A stretch of 64,000 nucleotides of DNA from Sideroxyarcus sp045866275 (GCA_045866275.1 BAAFRX010000003.1:72985-136984); one strand, 5' to 3'; shown: positions 24,086-33,496, numbered from the stretch's first letter. Numbers and translations are program-made. Notes: generated by a model from the sequence alone, not told the origin.

Positions 24086-26461
24086 ATGCAATTTTCCGAA
24101 TCCTGGTTGCGCACCTTCGTGAATCCATCGCTTTCCAGCGATGAGTTGTCGCACCTGCTGACGATGGCGGGTCTTGAAGTCGAAGCAATGAGGCCTGTCG
24201 CAGCTGCCTTCGACAAGGTCGTCGTGGCGCAGGTACTGACCAAAGACAAACATCCCGATGCCGACAGACTGAACGTGCTGACCGTGGATGTCGCCCAGGC
24301 CGAACCGCTGACCATCGTGTGCGGTGCGGCGAACGTGGCCGTCGGCATGAAAGCGCCCTGCGCGCTGGTCGGCGCGAAGTTGCCCCCGGGTGCGGATGGA
24401 AAGAATTTCGAGATCAGGCAGGCCAAGGTGCGCGGTATCGCCTCCTTCGGCATGATGTGCTCGGCCAAAGAGCTTGGCCTGGCAGAAGAAAGCAGCGGAC
24501 TGCTGGAATTGGCGAGCGATGCAGCGGTCGGGCAAAGCATCCGTGAGCATCTGGATCTGGACGATCAACTGATCACGCTCAAACTGACGCCGAACCGCTG
24601 CGACTGTCTGTCCCTGCAAGGGATCGCGCGCGAAGTCGCCGCTTTGACGTCTGCGCATTTACAGCCAGTACCGTCCGCGACTTTCAAGCCGACCGGCACC
24701 CGATCGATCAAGGTCGGCATAAGCACATCCGTCTGCCCGCGATACAGCGGGCGGGTGATTTCAGGGGTGAACGCCCGGGCGGCGACTCCTGACTGGATGG
24801 TGCAGCGCCTGCAGCGTTGCGGTCTGCGCAGTGTCAGTGCGCTGGTCGATGTGACCAACTATGTGCTGCTGGAAATGGGGCAGCCGCTGCACGCGTTCGA
24901 TCTGAACAAATTGCACGGGGATATTGAAGTGCGTTTCGCGCGTGCTGGAGAAAACCTTGAACTGCTCAACGGGCAGGTGGTGGCATTGCAGGAAGACATG
25001 CTGGTGATCGCCGATGCCGAACGCCCGGTTGCGCTGGCTGGCGTGATGGGCGGGGCGGATAGCGCGGTGGATGAGGCAACGACCGATATTTTTCTGGAGA
25101 GCGCCCACTTTTTGCCCGCCGCAATCGTCGGCAAGTCGCGCCGACTGGGGGTCAACTCCGACTCCGCCTATCGCTTCGAACGCGGGGTGGATTTCGCGGC
25201 GACCTGCGCGGCGCTCGACCGTGCCACCCAATTGATCCTCGATATTTGCGGTGGGGAAGCGGGACCCGTGACAGAAGTGCAGGGAGAGTTGCCGTCGCGC
25301 CATCCGGTGCGTCTGCGTGCCGCGCGGGTGCAGCGGGTATTGGGAGTGACCCTGGCGACCGACGAGATCGCGCGGATTTTGTCCAGCCTGGGCATGGCGC
25401 TACAGCAGAGCGGAAATGATTTCGTCGTGACCCCGCCCAGCTACCGTTTCGATATCGAGATCGAGGAAGACCTGATCGAAGAGGTCGCGCGCGTGTATGG
25501 CTACGAAAACATCCTGCCAGCCCCAATCCGGGCAAACATGCGCATGCTGCCGCTGGTCGAAGCCGAGCGCTCCCTGGTGAAACTGCGCCAGACCATGGTA
25601 TTGCGCGACTATCAGGAGACCATCAATTACGCTTTCGTGGAAACCGCGTGGGAGCGCGACTTGTGCGGCAATCCCGCACCGGTTGCCCTGAAGAACCCGA
25701 TCGCCAGTCAGATGAGTGTGATGCGCAGCAGTTTGCTGGGCGGATTGCTTGCGACCCTGCGGACCAATCTGGCGCGCAAGCAGCCGCGTGTGCGTCTGTT
25801 CGAGATCGGGGGCTGCTTCAGAGCCGAGGCGGGGAGTTACACCCAGCAGGATCGCCTGGCCGGGCTGGCTTATGGCGGGGCCTGTGACGAGCAATGGGGG
25901 GTGTCCGCGCGTGCCGTCGATTTCTTCGATGCGAAAGCGGATGTGGAAGCCCTGTTCGCCCCGCGCAGCCTGACTTTTCAGGCGACTGAACATCCCGCAT
26001 CACATCCCGGCCGTTCGGCGCGCATTCTGCTGGACGGGCTTGCGATTGGCTGGATGGGGGAATTGCATCCGCAATGGCAACAGCAGTACGACTTGCCGCA
26101 AGCGGTATTGTGGTTCGAGGTGGACTTGGCCGCATTGACTCAAGGAGAGGTTCCGCGTCCGGGCGCTGTTTCGCGCTTGCCATTGGTACGGCGGGATATT
26201 GCGGTCGTGGTCGATGAGCACGTCACGGTCCAGTCGCTGCTGGAAGCGATGCAGGGCTGCAAAGTTCCCTTTGTGGTGGGGATCAACCTGTTCGATCTGT
26301 ATCGCGGGCACGGCGTGGCGCAAGGGAGAAAAAGCCTTGCATTCCGTGTGTTATTACAAGATACTGAAAAAACGCTCGGCGATTCCGAAATCGAGCAGAG
26401 CATTGCCGGACTGCTGGATGTTTTACAGAAAAATGGCGCGCAAATAAGGGGAGAGTCATGA
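24086..26461 (+). CDS. pheT: Phenylalanyl-tRNA synthetase beta subunit
   Basis: The 791-residue beta subunit carries a tRNA-binding EMAP-like domain near the N-terminus (VVAQVLTKDKHPDADRLNVLTVD), the B3/B4 editing region, a B5 domain and the C-terminal anticodon-binding fold (LPLVRRDIAVVVDEHVTVQSLLE). Its last codon overlaps the ihfA start (ATGA at 26458-26461), the pheT-ihfA coupling seen across gamma- and betaproteobacteria. Confidence 0.98.
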   Translation: MQFSESWLRTFVNPSLSSDELSHLLTMAGLEVEAMRPVAAAFDKVVVAQVLTKDKHPDADRLNVLTVDVAQAEPLTIVCGAANVAVGMKAPCALVGAKLPPGADGKNFEIRQAKVRGIASFGMMCSAKELGLAEESSGLLELASDAAVGQSIREHLDLDDQLITLKLTPNRCDCLSLQGIAREVAALTSAHLQPVPSATFKPTGTRSIKVGISTSVCPRYSGRVISGVNARAATPDWMVQRLQRCGLRSVSALVDVTNYVLLEMGQPLHAFDLNKLHGDIEVRFARAGENLELLNGQVVALQEDMLVIADAERPVALAGVMGGADSAVDEATTDIFLESAHFLPAAIVGKSRRLGVNSDSAYRFERGVDFAATCAALDRATQLILDICGGEAGPVTEVQGELPSRHPVRLRAARVQRVLGVTLATDEIARILSSLGMALQQSGNDFVVTPPSYRFDIEIEEDLIEEVARVYGYENILPAPIRANMRMLPLVEAERSLVKLRQTMVLRDYQETINYAFVETAWERDLCGNPAPVALKNPIASQMSVMRSSLLGGLLATLRTNLARKQPRVRLFEIGGCFRAEAGSYTQQDRLAGLAYGGACDEQWGVSARAVDFFDAKADVEALFAPRSLTFQATEHPASHPGRSARILLDGLAIGWMGELHPQWQQQYDLPQAVLWFEVDLAALTQGEVPRPGAVSRLPLVRRDIAVVVDEHVTVQSLLEAMQGCKVPFVVGINLFDLYRGHGVAQGRKSLAFRVLLQDTEKTLGDSEIEQSIAGLLDVLQKNGAQIRGES

Positions 26462-26769
26462 CAACAACGCTGACCAAGGCTGAACTGGCAGACTTGCTAT
26501 TCGAAAAAGTCGGGTTGAACAAACGTGAGGCCAAAGACATGGTGGAAGCCTTTTTCGAAGAAATCCGAGCGCAACTGGCGCAGGGAGACAGCGTAAAACT
26601 GTCCGGTTTCGGCAATTTTCAGTTGCGCGACAAACCGCAGCGGCCGGGCCGCAATCCGAAGACCGGCGAAGAAATCCCCATCACCGCGCGCCGGGTGGTG
26701 ACCTTTCACCCCAGCCAGAAACTGAAGAGCATGGTAGAGAAGACCTATCATGGATCCGCACGCAACTGA
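26458..26769 (+). CDS. ihfA: Integration host factor alpha subunit
   Basis: IhfA is a DNA-bending nucleoid protein that works as a heterodimer with IhfB. The 103 residues carry the HU/IHF signature (GFGNFQLRDKPQRPGRNPKTGEEIPITARRVVTFHPSQKLK) with the intercalating proline arm (GRNPKTGE). The start overlaps the pheT stop, and the downstream MerR-like gene starts inside its 3' end. Confidence 0.97.
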   Translation: MTTTLTKAELADLLFEKVGLNKREAKDMVEAFFEEIRAQLAQGDSVKLSGFGNFQLRDKPQRPGRNPKTGEEIPITARRVVTFHPSQKLKSMVEKTYHGSARN

Positions 26770-27121
26770 TACAGATTTGCCGGTGATCCCGGCAAAGCGC
26801 TACTTCACCATCGGTGAGGTGAGTACCCTGTGCGGTGTCAAGGCGCACGTGCTGCGCTATTGGGAACAGGAATTTACCCAGCTCAAACCGCTCAAGCGCG
26901 GTGGCAATCGTCGTTATTACCAGCATCACGAAGTGCTGCTGATTCGCCGCATTCGCCATTTGCTGTATGAAGAAGGATTCACCATCAGCGGCGCGCGCAT
27001 CCGTCTTGAGCAAACCGGATTGCAGGAGCCGGCAATGGCAGCGCCGGCAGCGTTGCCGAACCTGCATTTGGCAGAGATTCGCCATGAGCTGAATGAAGTG
27101 TTGCGATTGTTGCGCGCGTGA
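26750..27121 (+). CDS. MerR-family transcriptional regulator
   Basis: This 123-residue protein has an N-terminal winged helix of MerR type (YFTIGEVSTLCGVKAHVLRYWEQEFTQLKPLKRGGNRRYYQHHEVLLIRRIRHLL). The following helix is short and no cysteine cluster is present, so it is not a metal sensor of the classic kind. The gene overlaps the end of ihfA by 20 bases, a pairing common in proteobacteria. Its targets are unknown. Confidence 0.9.
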   Translation: MDPHATDTDLPVIPAKRYFTIGEVSTLCGVKAHVLRYWEQEFTQLKPLKRGGNRRYYQHHEVLLIRRIRHLLYEEGFTISGARIRLEQTGLQEPAMAAPAALPNLHLAEIRHELNEVLRLLRA

Positions 27122-27132
27122 TGGCAAAAAGA

Positions 27133-27161
27133 ATTTCATCGTTTCTTTGCTCTGCTATAAT
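27133..27161 (+). promoter_or_regulatory. Promoter of tRNA-Pro
   Basis: A consensus TATAAT -10 (27156-27161) lies nine bases before the mature tRNA, with a weak -35 (ATTTCA, 27133-27138) at 17-base spacing, followed by a GC-rich discriminator as is usual for stable RNA genes. Confidence 0.7.
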
Positions 27162-27170
27162 CCGCGCCCT

Positions 27171-27247
<77 letters not shown>

Positions 27248-27420
27248 TCAGAACAATAATCTATCCGGGCTATTGTGGCTGATTAAAAATTTCATAAGTT
27301 TTACTCCGCCAATCCGCGCAACCTGCTCCCCCACTCCGATTTTCCTGTGTGGTGGATTCACCTCCGATATTGTTTCCGAATGAGCGTGTCTTCAGCCGCT
27401 GTTTTTCATCTGTCCGCGCT

Positions 27421-27449
27421 GCGACAGCACGGGTAAAGCCTGCTAAAAT
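27421..27449 (+). promoter_or_regulatory. Promoter of ndk
   Basis: The -35 GCGACA (27421-27426) and extended -10 TGC-TAAAAT (27441-27449) are 17 bases apart, about 47 bases before the ndk ATG. The rest of the 249-base gap between the tRNA and ndk shows nothing I can name. Confidence 0.6.
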
Positions 27450-27496
27450 CGCGCCCTCAGAACTTTCTGATTCACAATAATCATTTGGAGACAAGT

Positions 27497-27922
27497 ATGG
27501 CTGTTGAACGCACCCTTTCTATCATCAAACCCGATGCGGTCGCCAAGAACGTCATCGGTCAAATCTATTCCCGTTTCGAGAATGCAGGTCTGAAGATCAT
27601 CGCCGCGCGTATGGTGCAACTGTCCCGTGCCGAAGCAGAAGGCTTCTATGCCGTGCACAAGGCACGTCCGTTCTTCAATGATCTGGTGAACTTCATGATC
27701 TCCGGCCCGGTGATGATCCAGGTGCTGGAAGGCGAGGGCGCAATTCTGAAGAACCGTGACCTGATGGGCGCAACCGATCCGAAGAAAGCCGACAAAGGCA
27801 CCATCCGCGCCGATTTCGCGGACAGCATCGACGCGAATGCAGTGCACGGTTCCGACGCGGCTGAAACGGCTGCGGTCGAGATCGCGTACTTCTTCCCGGC
27901 ACTGAACGTCTACTCGCGCTAA
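27497..27922 (+). CDS. ndk: Nucleoside diphosphate kinase
   Basis: Transfers gamma-phosphate between nucleoside tri- and diphosphates through a phosphohistidine. From ATG 27497 (six bases after GGAG) the protein is 141 residues and opens MAVERTLSIIKPDAVAKN. The active site segment is near the C-terminus (NAVHGSDAAETAAVEIAYFF), with its conserved histidine in the NAVHGSD motif. An ATG four codons upstream overlaps the ribosome site and is unlikely. Confidence 0.97.
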   Translation: MAVERTLSIIKPDAVAKNVIGQIYSRFENAGLKIIAARMVQLSRAEAEGFYAVHKARPFFNDLVNFMISGPVMIQVLEGEGAILKNRDLMGATDPKKADKGTIRADFADSIDANAVHGSDAAETAAVEIAYFFPALNVYSR

Positions 27923-28010
27923 CTGGCGAGGGATGCCATCTGCTAATGCGTAATCTCGCCAGCTGCCATCTCCTCAATCCTCTTCCGCAAGCGGGCGAGG
28001 AGGCGGGCGA
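27923..28010 (+). repeat. Inverted repeats between ndk and rlmN
   Basis: CTGGCGAG at the end of ndk recurs inverted as CTCGCCAG about 25 bases later, forming a possible terminator-like hairpin without a U-run. It is followed by CCTCTTCCGCAAGCGGGCGAGG, whose CCGCAAGCGGG core (27985-27995) matches the repeat found inside dsrN. No gene fits here. Confidence 0.5.
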
Positions 28011-28043
28011 ACGCTGCGCGTGTTTCATGTTCGGGTGCGTCTG

Positions 28044-29126
28044 ATGAAACAGAACCTCCTGGATCTTGAACCTCCCGCGATGACCGCCTGGTTCGCGGAA
28101 CACGGCGAAAAGCCGTTCCGTGCCAAGCAGGTGTTGCGCTGGATCTACAAGAACGGGGAGTCCGATTTCGATGCGATGAGCGACCTGGCGGTCTCTCTTC
28201 GCGAAAAATTGAAACAGCTCGCCTGCATCAGGACGCCAGCCGTAATGCGCGAAGAGACCGCCTCCGACGGGACGCGCAAATGGCTGCTGGATGTGGGAAC
28301 CGGAAACGCGGTGGAGACCGTGTTCATCCCGGAAGAGGACAGGGGCACGCTCTGCGTTTCGACGCAGGCGGGCTGCGCGCTGGATTGCGCGTTCTGTTCC
28401 ACCGGCAAGCAGGGTTTCAACCGCAACCTGTCCACCGCCGAGATCATCGGCCAGGTGTGGTGGGCCAACCATGAATTGGGCAAGAATGAAGATGGCAACT
28501 GGCCGGTCACCAATGTGGTGCTGATGGGCATGGGTGAGCCGTTGCTGAACTTCGACAGTACGGTGAGCGCCTTGCGCCTGATGCTGGACGACCATTGCTA
28601 CGGCTTGTCGCGCCGTCGTGTGACGGTGTCCACTTCCGGCGTGGTGCCTGCGATGGATCGGTTGCGCGATGAGTGTCCGGTCGCGCTGGCGGTTTCGCTG
28701 CACGCGCCGAACGATGCGTTGCGCAACGTGCTGGTGCCGATCAACCAGAAATATCCCCTGCAAGAATTGATGGCGGCCTGCCTGCGTTATCTGGAAAAGG
28801 CACCGCGCGATTTTGTCACCTTTGAATATGTGATGCTGGCCGGCATCAACGATACCATACAGCACGCGCGCGAACTGGTCGCGCTGGTGCACGACGTGCC
28901 GTGCAAGTTCAATCTCATTCCGTTCAATCCGTTCCCGCAGGCGCCCTATCAACGCTCGGATATGGAAACGGTGAAACGTTTTCGCGATGTGCTGATGCAG
29001 GCCGGCATCGTCACCACCATCCGCAAGGTGCGCGGCGACGACATTGCGGCGGCTTGCGGACAATTGGCGGGACAGGTGCAGGACAAGACGAAACGGACGC
29101 ATCGCTTGATGGAGGTACAGCAATGA
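28044..29126 (+). CDS. rlmN: 23S rRNA/tRNA adenine-C2 methyltransferase RlmN
   Basis: This radical SAM enzyme methylates A2503 of 23S rRNA and A37 of some tRNAs. The cluster motif CALDCAFCSTGKQGFNRN (CxxxCxxC) and the GxGEP-like VLMGMGEPLLNFD are present. The 360-residue length from ATG 28044 (MKQNLLDLEPPAM) fits the family; an upstream in-frame GTG at 28020 lies in the repeat and is not used. The stop overlaps the next start (ATGA). rlmN-pilF-rodZ-ispG is a common proteobacterial order. Confidence 0.96.
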   Translation: MKQNLLDLEPPAMTAWFAEHGEKPFRAKQVLRWIYKNGESDFDAMSDLAVSLREKLKQLACIRTPAVMREETASDGTRKWLLDVGTGNAVETVFIPEEDRGTLCVSTQAGCALDCAFCSTGKQGFNRNLSTAEIIGQVWWANHELGKNEDGNWPVTNVVLMGMGEPLLNFDSTVSALRLMLDDHCYGLSRRRVTVSTSGVVPAMDRLRDECPVALAVSLHAPNDALRNVLVPINQKYPLQELMAACLRYLEKAPRDFVTFEYVMLAGINDTIQHARELVALVHDVPCKFNLIPFNPFPQAPYQRSDMETVKRFRDVLMQAGIVTTIRKVRGDDIAAACGQLAGQVQDKTKRTHRLMEVQQ

Positions 29127-29872
29127 GGTACGGCATGAAGAGCGGAATGGTGTTATTTATTTTCCTTCTGGCCGGCTGTGCCACACATGGCGCAACGGAT
29201 GAACGGGACCGTAATATTGCAGCAAGCCATACCGAACTGGCCGCATCCTATTTTGAGCGCGGCCAGTATTCGATTGCCTTGCAGGAATTGGGGGTTGCCC
29301 TGCAGGCTGACGATTCCTATGCGCCCGCTTATAACGTGCGCGGTCTGGTGCGCATGACGCTGCGCGAGGACAAACAGGCGGAAGCCGATTTTCGGCGTAG
29401 CCTCAAGCTTGAACCGGCCAATGCAGGTGCCTACAACAACTACGGCTGGTTTTTGTGTCAGCGTGGTCGTGCCAAAGAGTCACTTCAGCAGTTCAGGAAG
29501 GCACTCGCCAACCCGCTGTATGGCACCCCAGATCTTGCTAATGCGAATGCGGGAATCTGTGCATACAAGGCCGGCGATCCTGCGCTGGCCGAGACTTATT
29601 TGCAACGCGCATTAATTCTGCATCCGGAGATGCCGGAAGCGCTGGCCGGTTTGGCCGCCCTGGCCTATGGCAACGGCAACCCTGCGGCGGCCAAGTCATG
29701 GCTGTTGCGGTATCTGCGCACCGGGCGCGAACTCGATGCCGAACAATTGTTGCTGGCCGTGCGCATCGAGCGTCAACTGGGTGATCGTAATGCTTCGGCC
29801 AGTTTTGCTTTGCAACTGCGCAAGCGGTTCCCGGATTCGCCCGAGGCGCAACTTTTACAAAGTGGCGAATGA
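29123..29872 (+). CDS. pilW: Type IV pilus biogenesis TPR lipoprotein (PilF/PilW-like)
   Basis: PilF/PilW is an outer-membrane pilotin that helps assemble or stabilise the secretin of type IV pili. The 249-residue protein has a signal with lipobox (LFIFLLAGCATHG) and about five or six tetratricopeptide repeats (TELAASYFERGQYSIALQELGVAL; NAGAYNNYGWFLCQRG). No other pilus gene is in this window, but the rlmN-pilF-rodZ neighbourhood is diagnostic. The stop overlaps the next ATG. Confidence 0.9.
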   Translation: MRYGMKSGMVLFIFLLAGCATHGATDERDRNIAASHTELAASYFERGQYSIALQELGVALQADDSYAPAYNVRGLVRMTLREDKQAEADFRRSLKLEPANAGAYNNYGWFLCQRGRAKESLQQFRKALANPLYGTPDLANANAGICAYKAGDPALAETYLQRALILHPEMPEALAGLAALAYGNGNPAAAKSWLLRYLRTGRELDAEQLLLAVRIERQLGDRNASASFALQLRKRFPDSPEAQLLQSGE

Positions 29873-30789
29873 TGAACGAAATCAAACAGGATTCTGCGGC
29901 CGGTGATTCGGTCATACCGCACTTGAGCACCGGTGCGCGGTTGCGCGCGGCGCGCGAAGCGCACGGGCTGACCACCCAGGAAATCGCGGATCGGATCAAG
30001 TTCAGCGTGCGCCAGGTGGAGGCGCTGGAGGCTGATGATGCCGAACATTTGCCACAGGGGACTTTTCTGCGCGGGTTCATCCGCAGCTACGCGCGCGTGG
30101 TGCATCTCGATCCCGCACCCTTGCTCAACGAGACCGCAACGGAAACGGAGCACCATTTCGATGTGACCGATGTTCAAGGTGGAGGCGCACCGCTCCCCAA
30201 GGGGGGTGCCGCGGAACGCAAGAATCTTTACGTGCTGGCTGGCGCCCTGATCATTGCAATCGGCCTGGCGTGGTTTCTCTTCACTCAACGGGATGGCGGC
30301 GTGCAAATGATCGGCGTCGATTCGGGCATGCAATCAGCGGTGGTTATTGCTACAGCAACTTCCTCCGTAACCGCTGTTTCCAGTGAAGTCGCTGCGAGTG
30401 AAACTGTCGTGCCCGACAGGGCCACGCCACCGGTGTCGGTGAAGGCAGAAGCCGCCAGAACTCTGCCAAAGAATGAAACGATTCCTGCCGTAGCGGTTGC
30501 CGCGGAAATACCGGCCAAGCGCGAAATTCCGCTGGAGCAACTGATGAAACGTCCCATCCACTTCGTGTTTACGGAAGACGCCTGGGTGGAGGTCACGGAC
30601 GTAAACGGCGAAGTGCTTATTTCGCGCGTTACCCAGGCTGGGGGCGAGAAATGGATCGGCGGCAACCGGCGCGCGCCCTATCAGGTCAACATCGGCAAGG
30701 TCGGTGCCATCCGCCTTTATTACAAAGGGAAGGAAGTCGATCTTTCCGGATTCAGGCCCGATGGCATCGCGCACTTGGTATTGGAGTGA
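29869..30789 (+). CDS. rodZ: RodZ-like cytoskeletal/HTH membrane protein
   Basis: RodZ links the MreB cytoskeleton to the membrane. The 306-residue protein has an N-terminal Xre-type helix-turn-helix (GARLRAAREAHGLTTQEIADRIKFSVRQVEALEADD), one membrane span (LYVLAGALIIAIGLAWFLF, about residue 120), a Ser/Thr/Ala-rich periplasmic linker and a C-terminal DUF4115 domain (VEVTDVNGEVLISRVTQAGGEKWIGG). The start ATGATG gives two nearly equivalent choices; the first overlaps the upstream stop. Confidence 0.9.
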   Translation: MMNEIKQDSAAGDSVIPHLSTGARLRAAREAHGLTTQEIADRIKFSVRQVEALEADDAEHLPQGTFLRGFIRSYARVVHLDPAPLLNETATETEHHFDVTDVQGGGAPLPKGGAAERKNLYVLAGALIIAIGLAWFLFTQRDGGVQMIGVDSGMQSAVVIATATSSVTAVSSEVAASETVVPDRATPPVSVKAEAARTLPKNETIPAVAVAAEIPAKREIPLEQLMKRPIHFVFTEDAWVEVTDVNGEVLISRVTQAGGEKWIGGNRRAPYQVNIGKVGAIRLYYKGKEVDLSGFRPDGIAHLVLE

Positions 30790-30792
30790 TTC

Positions 30793-32025
30793 ATGAGTTT
30801 TCTGCACGCCGCACGCCGCACGACCCCGCAGATCCGCGTCGCCGACATCGTGATCGGGAGCGGAGCGCCCATTGTCGTGCAGTCGATGACCAACACCGAT
30901 ACAGAGGACATCACCGCCACCACCAACCAGGTGCACGAACTGGCGCAGGCGGGTTCCGAACTGGTGCGCATCACCGTCAACACCTCCGCCGCCGCAGAAG
31001 CAGTGCCGCATATCCGGCGCCGCCTGAATGCGCTGGGCTGCACAGTTCCCCTGATCGGTGACTTTCACTACAACGGCCACCGCCTTCTCACCGAATATCC
31101 GGAATGCGCACAGGCGCTGGCGAAATACCGGATCAATCCCGGTAATGTGGGCAAGAACCGCAAGGGCGAAGACCAGTTCGCCATGATGATCGGGGTTGCC
31201 AGGAAATACGACAAAGCCGTACGCATCGGTGTCAACTGGGGCAGTCTGGACCAGGATCTGATCGTGCGCATGATGGATGAGAACTCCAGACTGGCCGAAC
31301 CCAGGGCAGCGAACGAAATCACGCGCGAAGCGCTGATCATGTCGGCGCTGCAAAGTGCGCAACGGGCCGAGGAGCTTGGTTTGGCGCATGACCGCATCGT
31401 GCTTTCCTGCAAGGTCAGCGATGTGCAGGATCTGATTGCCGTGTATCAGGAACTTGCCCGGCGCTGCGACTACGCATTGCATCTTGGTTTGACCGAGGCG
31501 GGCATGGGCTCAAAAGGAATTGTCGCCTCGACCGCCGCGCTCGCCGTATTGTTGCAACAGGGCATCGGCGACACCATCCGTGTTTCGCTCACTCCGGCTC
31601 CTGGCGGTGCGCGCACCGAAGAAGTCGTGGTGGCGCAGGAGATCTTGCAGACCATGGACCTGCGCGCTTTTGCGCCAATGGTCACTGCTTGCCCTGGTTG
31701 CGGCCGCACCACCAGTACGGTATTCCAGGAACTGGCACAAAGTATCCAGGCTTACCTGCGCGCGCAAATGCCACTGTGGCGCGAACAATACCAGGGTGTT
31801 GAGGAGATGACCGTTGCCGTCATGGGTTGTATCGTGAACGGGCCCGGGGAGAGCAAATTGGCGAATATCGGCATCAGTTTGCCCGGCACCGGCGAAACCC
31901 CCTCGGCGCCAGTCTATGTTGATGGCGAGAAAACCGTGACGTTGCGCGGGGAAAATATCGCCCAGGAATTCCAGCAGATTGTTGATGCCTATGTCGCCAG
32001 CAACTATGCTAGAAAGGCTCACTAA
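30793..32025 (+). CDS. ispG: 4-hydroxy-3-methylbut-2-enyl diphosphate synthase
   Basis: IspG catalyses the penultimate step of the non-mevalonate isoprenoid pathway and uses a [4Fe-4S] cluster. The 410-residue protein shows the TIM-barrel start (PIVVQSMTNTDTEDITATTNQV) and the C-terminal cluster ligands (ACPGCGRTTSTVFQELA and MGCIVNGPGE). It follows rodZ by three bases and ends in a strong bidirectional terminator. Confidence 0.97.
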   Translation: MSFLHAARRTTPQIRVADIVIGSGAPIVVQSMTNTDTEDITATTNQVHELAQAGSELVRITVNTSAAAEAVPHIRRRLNALGCTVPLIGDFHYNGHRLLTEYPECAQALAKYRINPGNVGKNRKGEDQFAMMIGVARKYDKAVRIGVNWGSLDQDLIVRMMDENSRLAEPRAANEITREALIMSALQSAQRAEELGLAHDRIVLSCKVSDVQDLIAVYQELARRCDYALHLGLTEAGMGSKGIVASTAALAVLLQQGIGDTIRVSLTPAPGGARTEEVVVAQEILQTMDLRAFAPMVTACPGCGRTTSTVFQELAQSIQAYLRAQMPLWREQYQGVEEMTVAVMGCIVNGPGESKLANIGISLPGTGETPSAPVYVDGEKTVTLRGENIAQEFQQIVDAYVASNYARKAH

Positions 32026-32074
32026 ACGCCAGCCGTGCTGTGGCAAACCCGACTGTTTTCAAAAAACAAAAATA

Positions 32075-32106
32075 AAAGAGCCCGAATTTTCGGGCTCTTT
32101 CGTTTT
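32075..32106. terminator. Bidirectional terminator between ispG and sqr
   Basis: AAAGAGCCCGAA pairs perfectly with TTCGGGCTCTTT around a two-base loop, with T-rich sequence on the right and A-rich sequence on the left, so it can end both the plus-strand ispG transcript and the minus-strand sqr transcript. Confidence 0.92.
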
Positions 32107-32119
32107 TCATAAGCACGCG

Positions 32120-33388
32120 TTATTTCAATTTCTCGATCCCCAGCATCTTCATGATGCTTCCCTCATAGAAGGGTTCCGAGCTGCCTTTCTTCATCTTGCG
32201 GATGAAATACTTCTCAAAGGCGACCTTGGCCAGATGCACCCATTTCCCTTCGGAGAACCAATTGACGTTGCGCGGGGGAATTTGCGGGATCGCCACAAAA
32301 GCCACGCCACTCTCGCCAAAATCCGCCAGACAAACCGCATTCCATGTAGCCTCCCGATCTGCGGGCTGACCAGTCAGGTCGGCATGGATATTGTGCACGG
32401 CGGCGGTTACCATGGACTCGATCATGTATCCGGTTTTGGGGGTTCCGACCGGAACCGGGGTCGCTTCGACCGGAGGAATGGCGACACACACGCCGACCGC
32501 GAAGATGTTCTTGAATTTCTGGTTGCGCTGATGCTTGTCCACCGTAATAAAACCGCGCGCCTGGACCAGGCCCTCGATGCCGAAGACCGCATCAATGCCT
32601 TTGAACGATGGCAACATCATGCTGTAGTTGAACGGCAATTCGTGCTGTTTCCGTTCCTGCCCAAGATCATCGAACTCGGTGACATACATCTTTCCGGCCT
32701 CGACCTTGGTCACCTTGGCATTGCAGATCCACTTGATGTGTTTGTCGCGCATGGCCGATTCCAGGATGCCTTTTGAATCGCCCACGCCGCCCAGACCGAG
32801 GTGTCCGATGTAGGGTTCTGACGTAACGAACGTCATCGGCACCTGGGTGCGTATCTTGCGGCGGCGCAGATCGGTTTCCATGATGAAGGCGTATTCGTAA
32901 GCCGGGCCGAAACAGGAGGCGCCTTGCACTGCGCCCACCACGATTGGCCCCGGATTCCTGCAGAAGTTTTCCCATTCGTCATGGGATGCCATCGCATGAT
33001 CGAGCGTGCAGACCGAATGGGTGAATCCTTGCGGACCGAGACCTTCCACTTCGTCGAAAGCGAGTTTGGGGCCGGTCGCGATGATCAGATAATCGTAAGC
33101 GAGTTTTTTTCCATCATTCAGTTCGATCTGGTTCTGCTCGGGATGAACCCGTTTGACACCGGTCGAAAAGAAGTCGATTCCCTTGCGTTCCAGATAGGCG
33201 CGCACCGGGAACTCAACATGCTTGCGCTCGCGCCATTTGACTGCGGCCCATGGATTGGAGGGAGTGAACTGGAAATTCTCGCGGTCGGAAACCACTGTCA
33301 CTTTGTGCTGCTTATCCAGTTTTTCCCGCATCTCGTAAGCGGCAGGCATGCCGCCGACGCCTGCTCCCATGATCACCACATGCGCCAT
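32120..33388 (-). CDS. sqr: Sulfide:quinone oxidoreductase, type I
   Basis: This membrane-associated flavoprotein oxidises sulfide to polysulfide/sulfane sulfur and reduces quinone. The 422 residues show the FAD motif at the N-terminus (VVIMGAGVGGMPAAYEM), the YLIIATGPKLAF second motif and all three cysteines expected for the type I enzyme: C127 (SVCTLD), C159 (ASCFGPAYE) and C353 (NAVCLAD). The sequence strongly resembles the Acidithiobacillus-type enzyme as I recall it, including the C-terminal membrane-binding end (WVHLAKVAFEKYFIRKMKKG). It supplies sulfane sulfur for the Dsr pathway. A two-component pair lies upstream on the same strand. Confidence 0.94.
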   Translation of the reverse strand: MAHVVIMGAGVGGMPAAYEMREKLDKQHKVTVVSDRENFQFTPSNPWAAVKWRERKHVEFPVRAYLERKGIDFFSTGVKRVHPEQNQIELNDGKKLAYDYLIIATGPKLAFDEVEGLGPQGFTHSVCTLDHAMASHDEWENFCRNPGPIVVGAVQGASCFGPAYEYAFIMETDLRRRKIRTQVPMTFVTSEPYIGHLGLGGVGDSKGILESAMRDKHIKWICNAKVTKVEAGKMYVTEFDDLGQERKQHELPFNYSMMLPSFKGIDAVFGIEGLVQARGFITVDKHQRNQKFKNIFAVGVCVAIPPVEATPVPVGTPKTGYMIESMVTAAVHNIHADLTGQPADREATWNAVCLADFGESGVAFVAIPQIPPRNVNWFSEGKWVHLAKVAFEKYFIRKMKKGSSEPFYEGSIMKMLGIEKLK

Positions 33389-33480
33389 ATTGCCCCCTTA
33401 TTAGGATGAAACAGAATCGACAGATATTGCTCGAACAGGAGCCATCTTCAGGCACGAATTAGACGCAATCCATGGCGCAG

Positions 33481-33496
33481 ATGTCTATAGCCACAT
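33481..33496 (-). promoter_or_regulatory. Shared motif upstream of sqr
   Basis: Read towards sqr (minus strand) this is ATGTGGCTATAGACAT, about 93-108 bases before the sqr ATG. The same 16-mer with one change (ATATGGCTATAGACAT) occurs at 35591-35606 in front of the sensor kinase. It contains a plausible -10 (TATAGA). It may be a promoter core or the operator of the adjacent response regulator. Confidence 0.5.

Noticed and set aside
28020..28043. Longer GTG start for rlmN
   Set aside because: The eight extra codons lie in repeat sequence and precede the conserved MKQNLLDLEP opening of the family.
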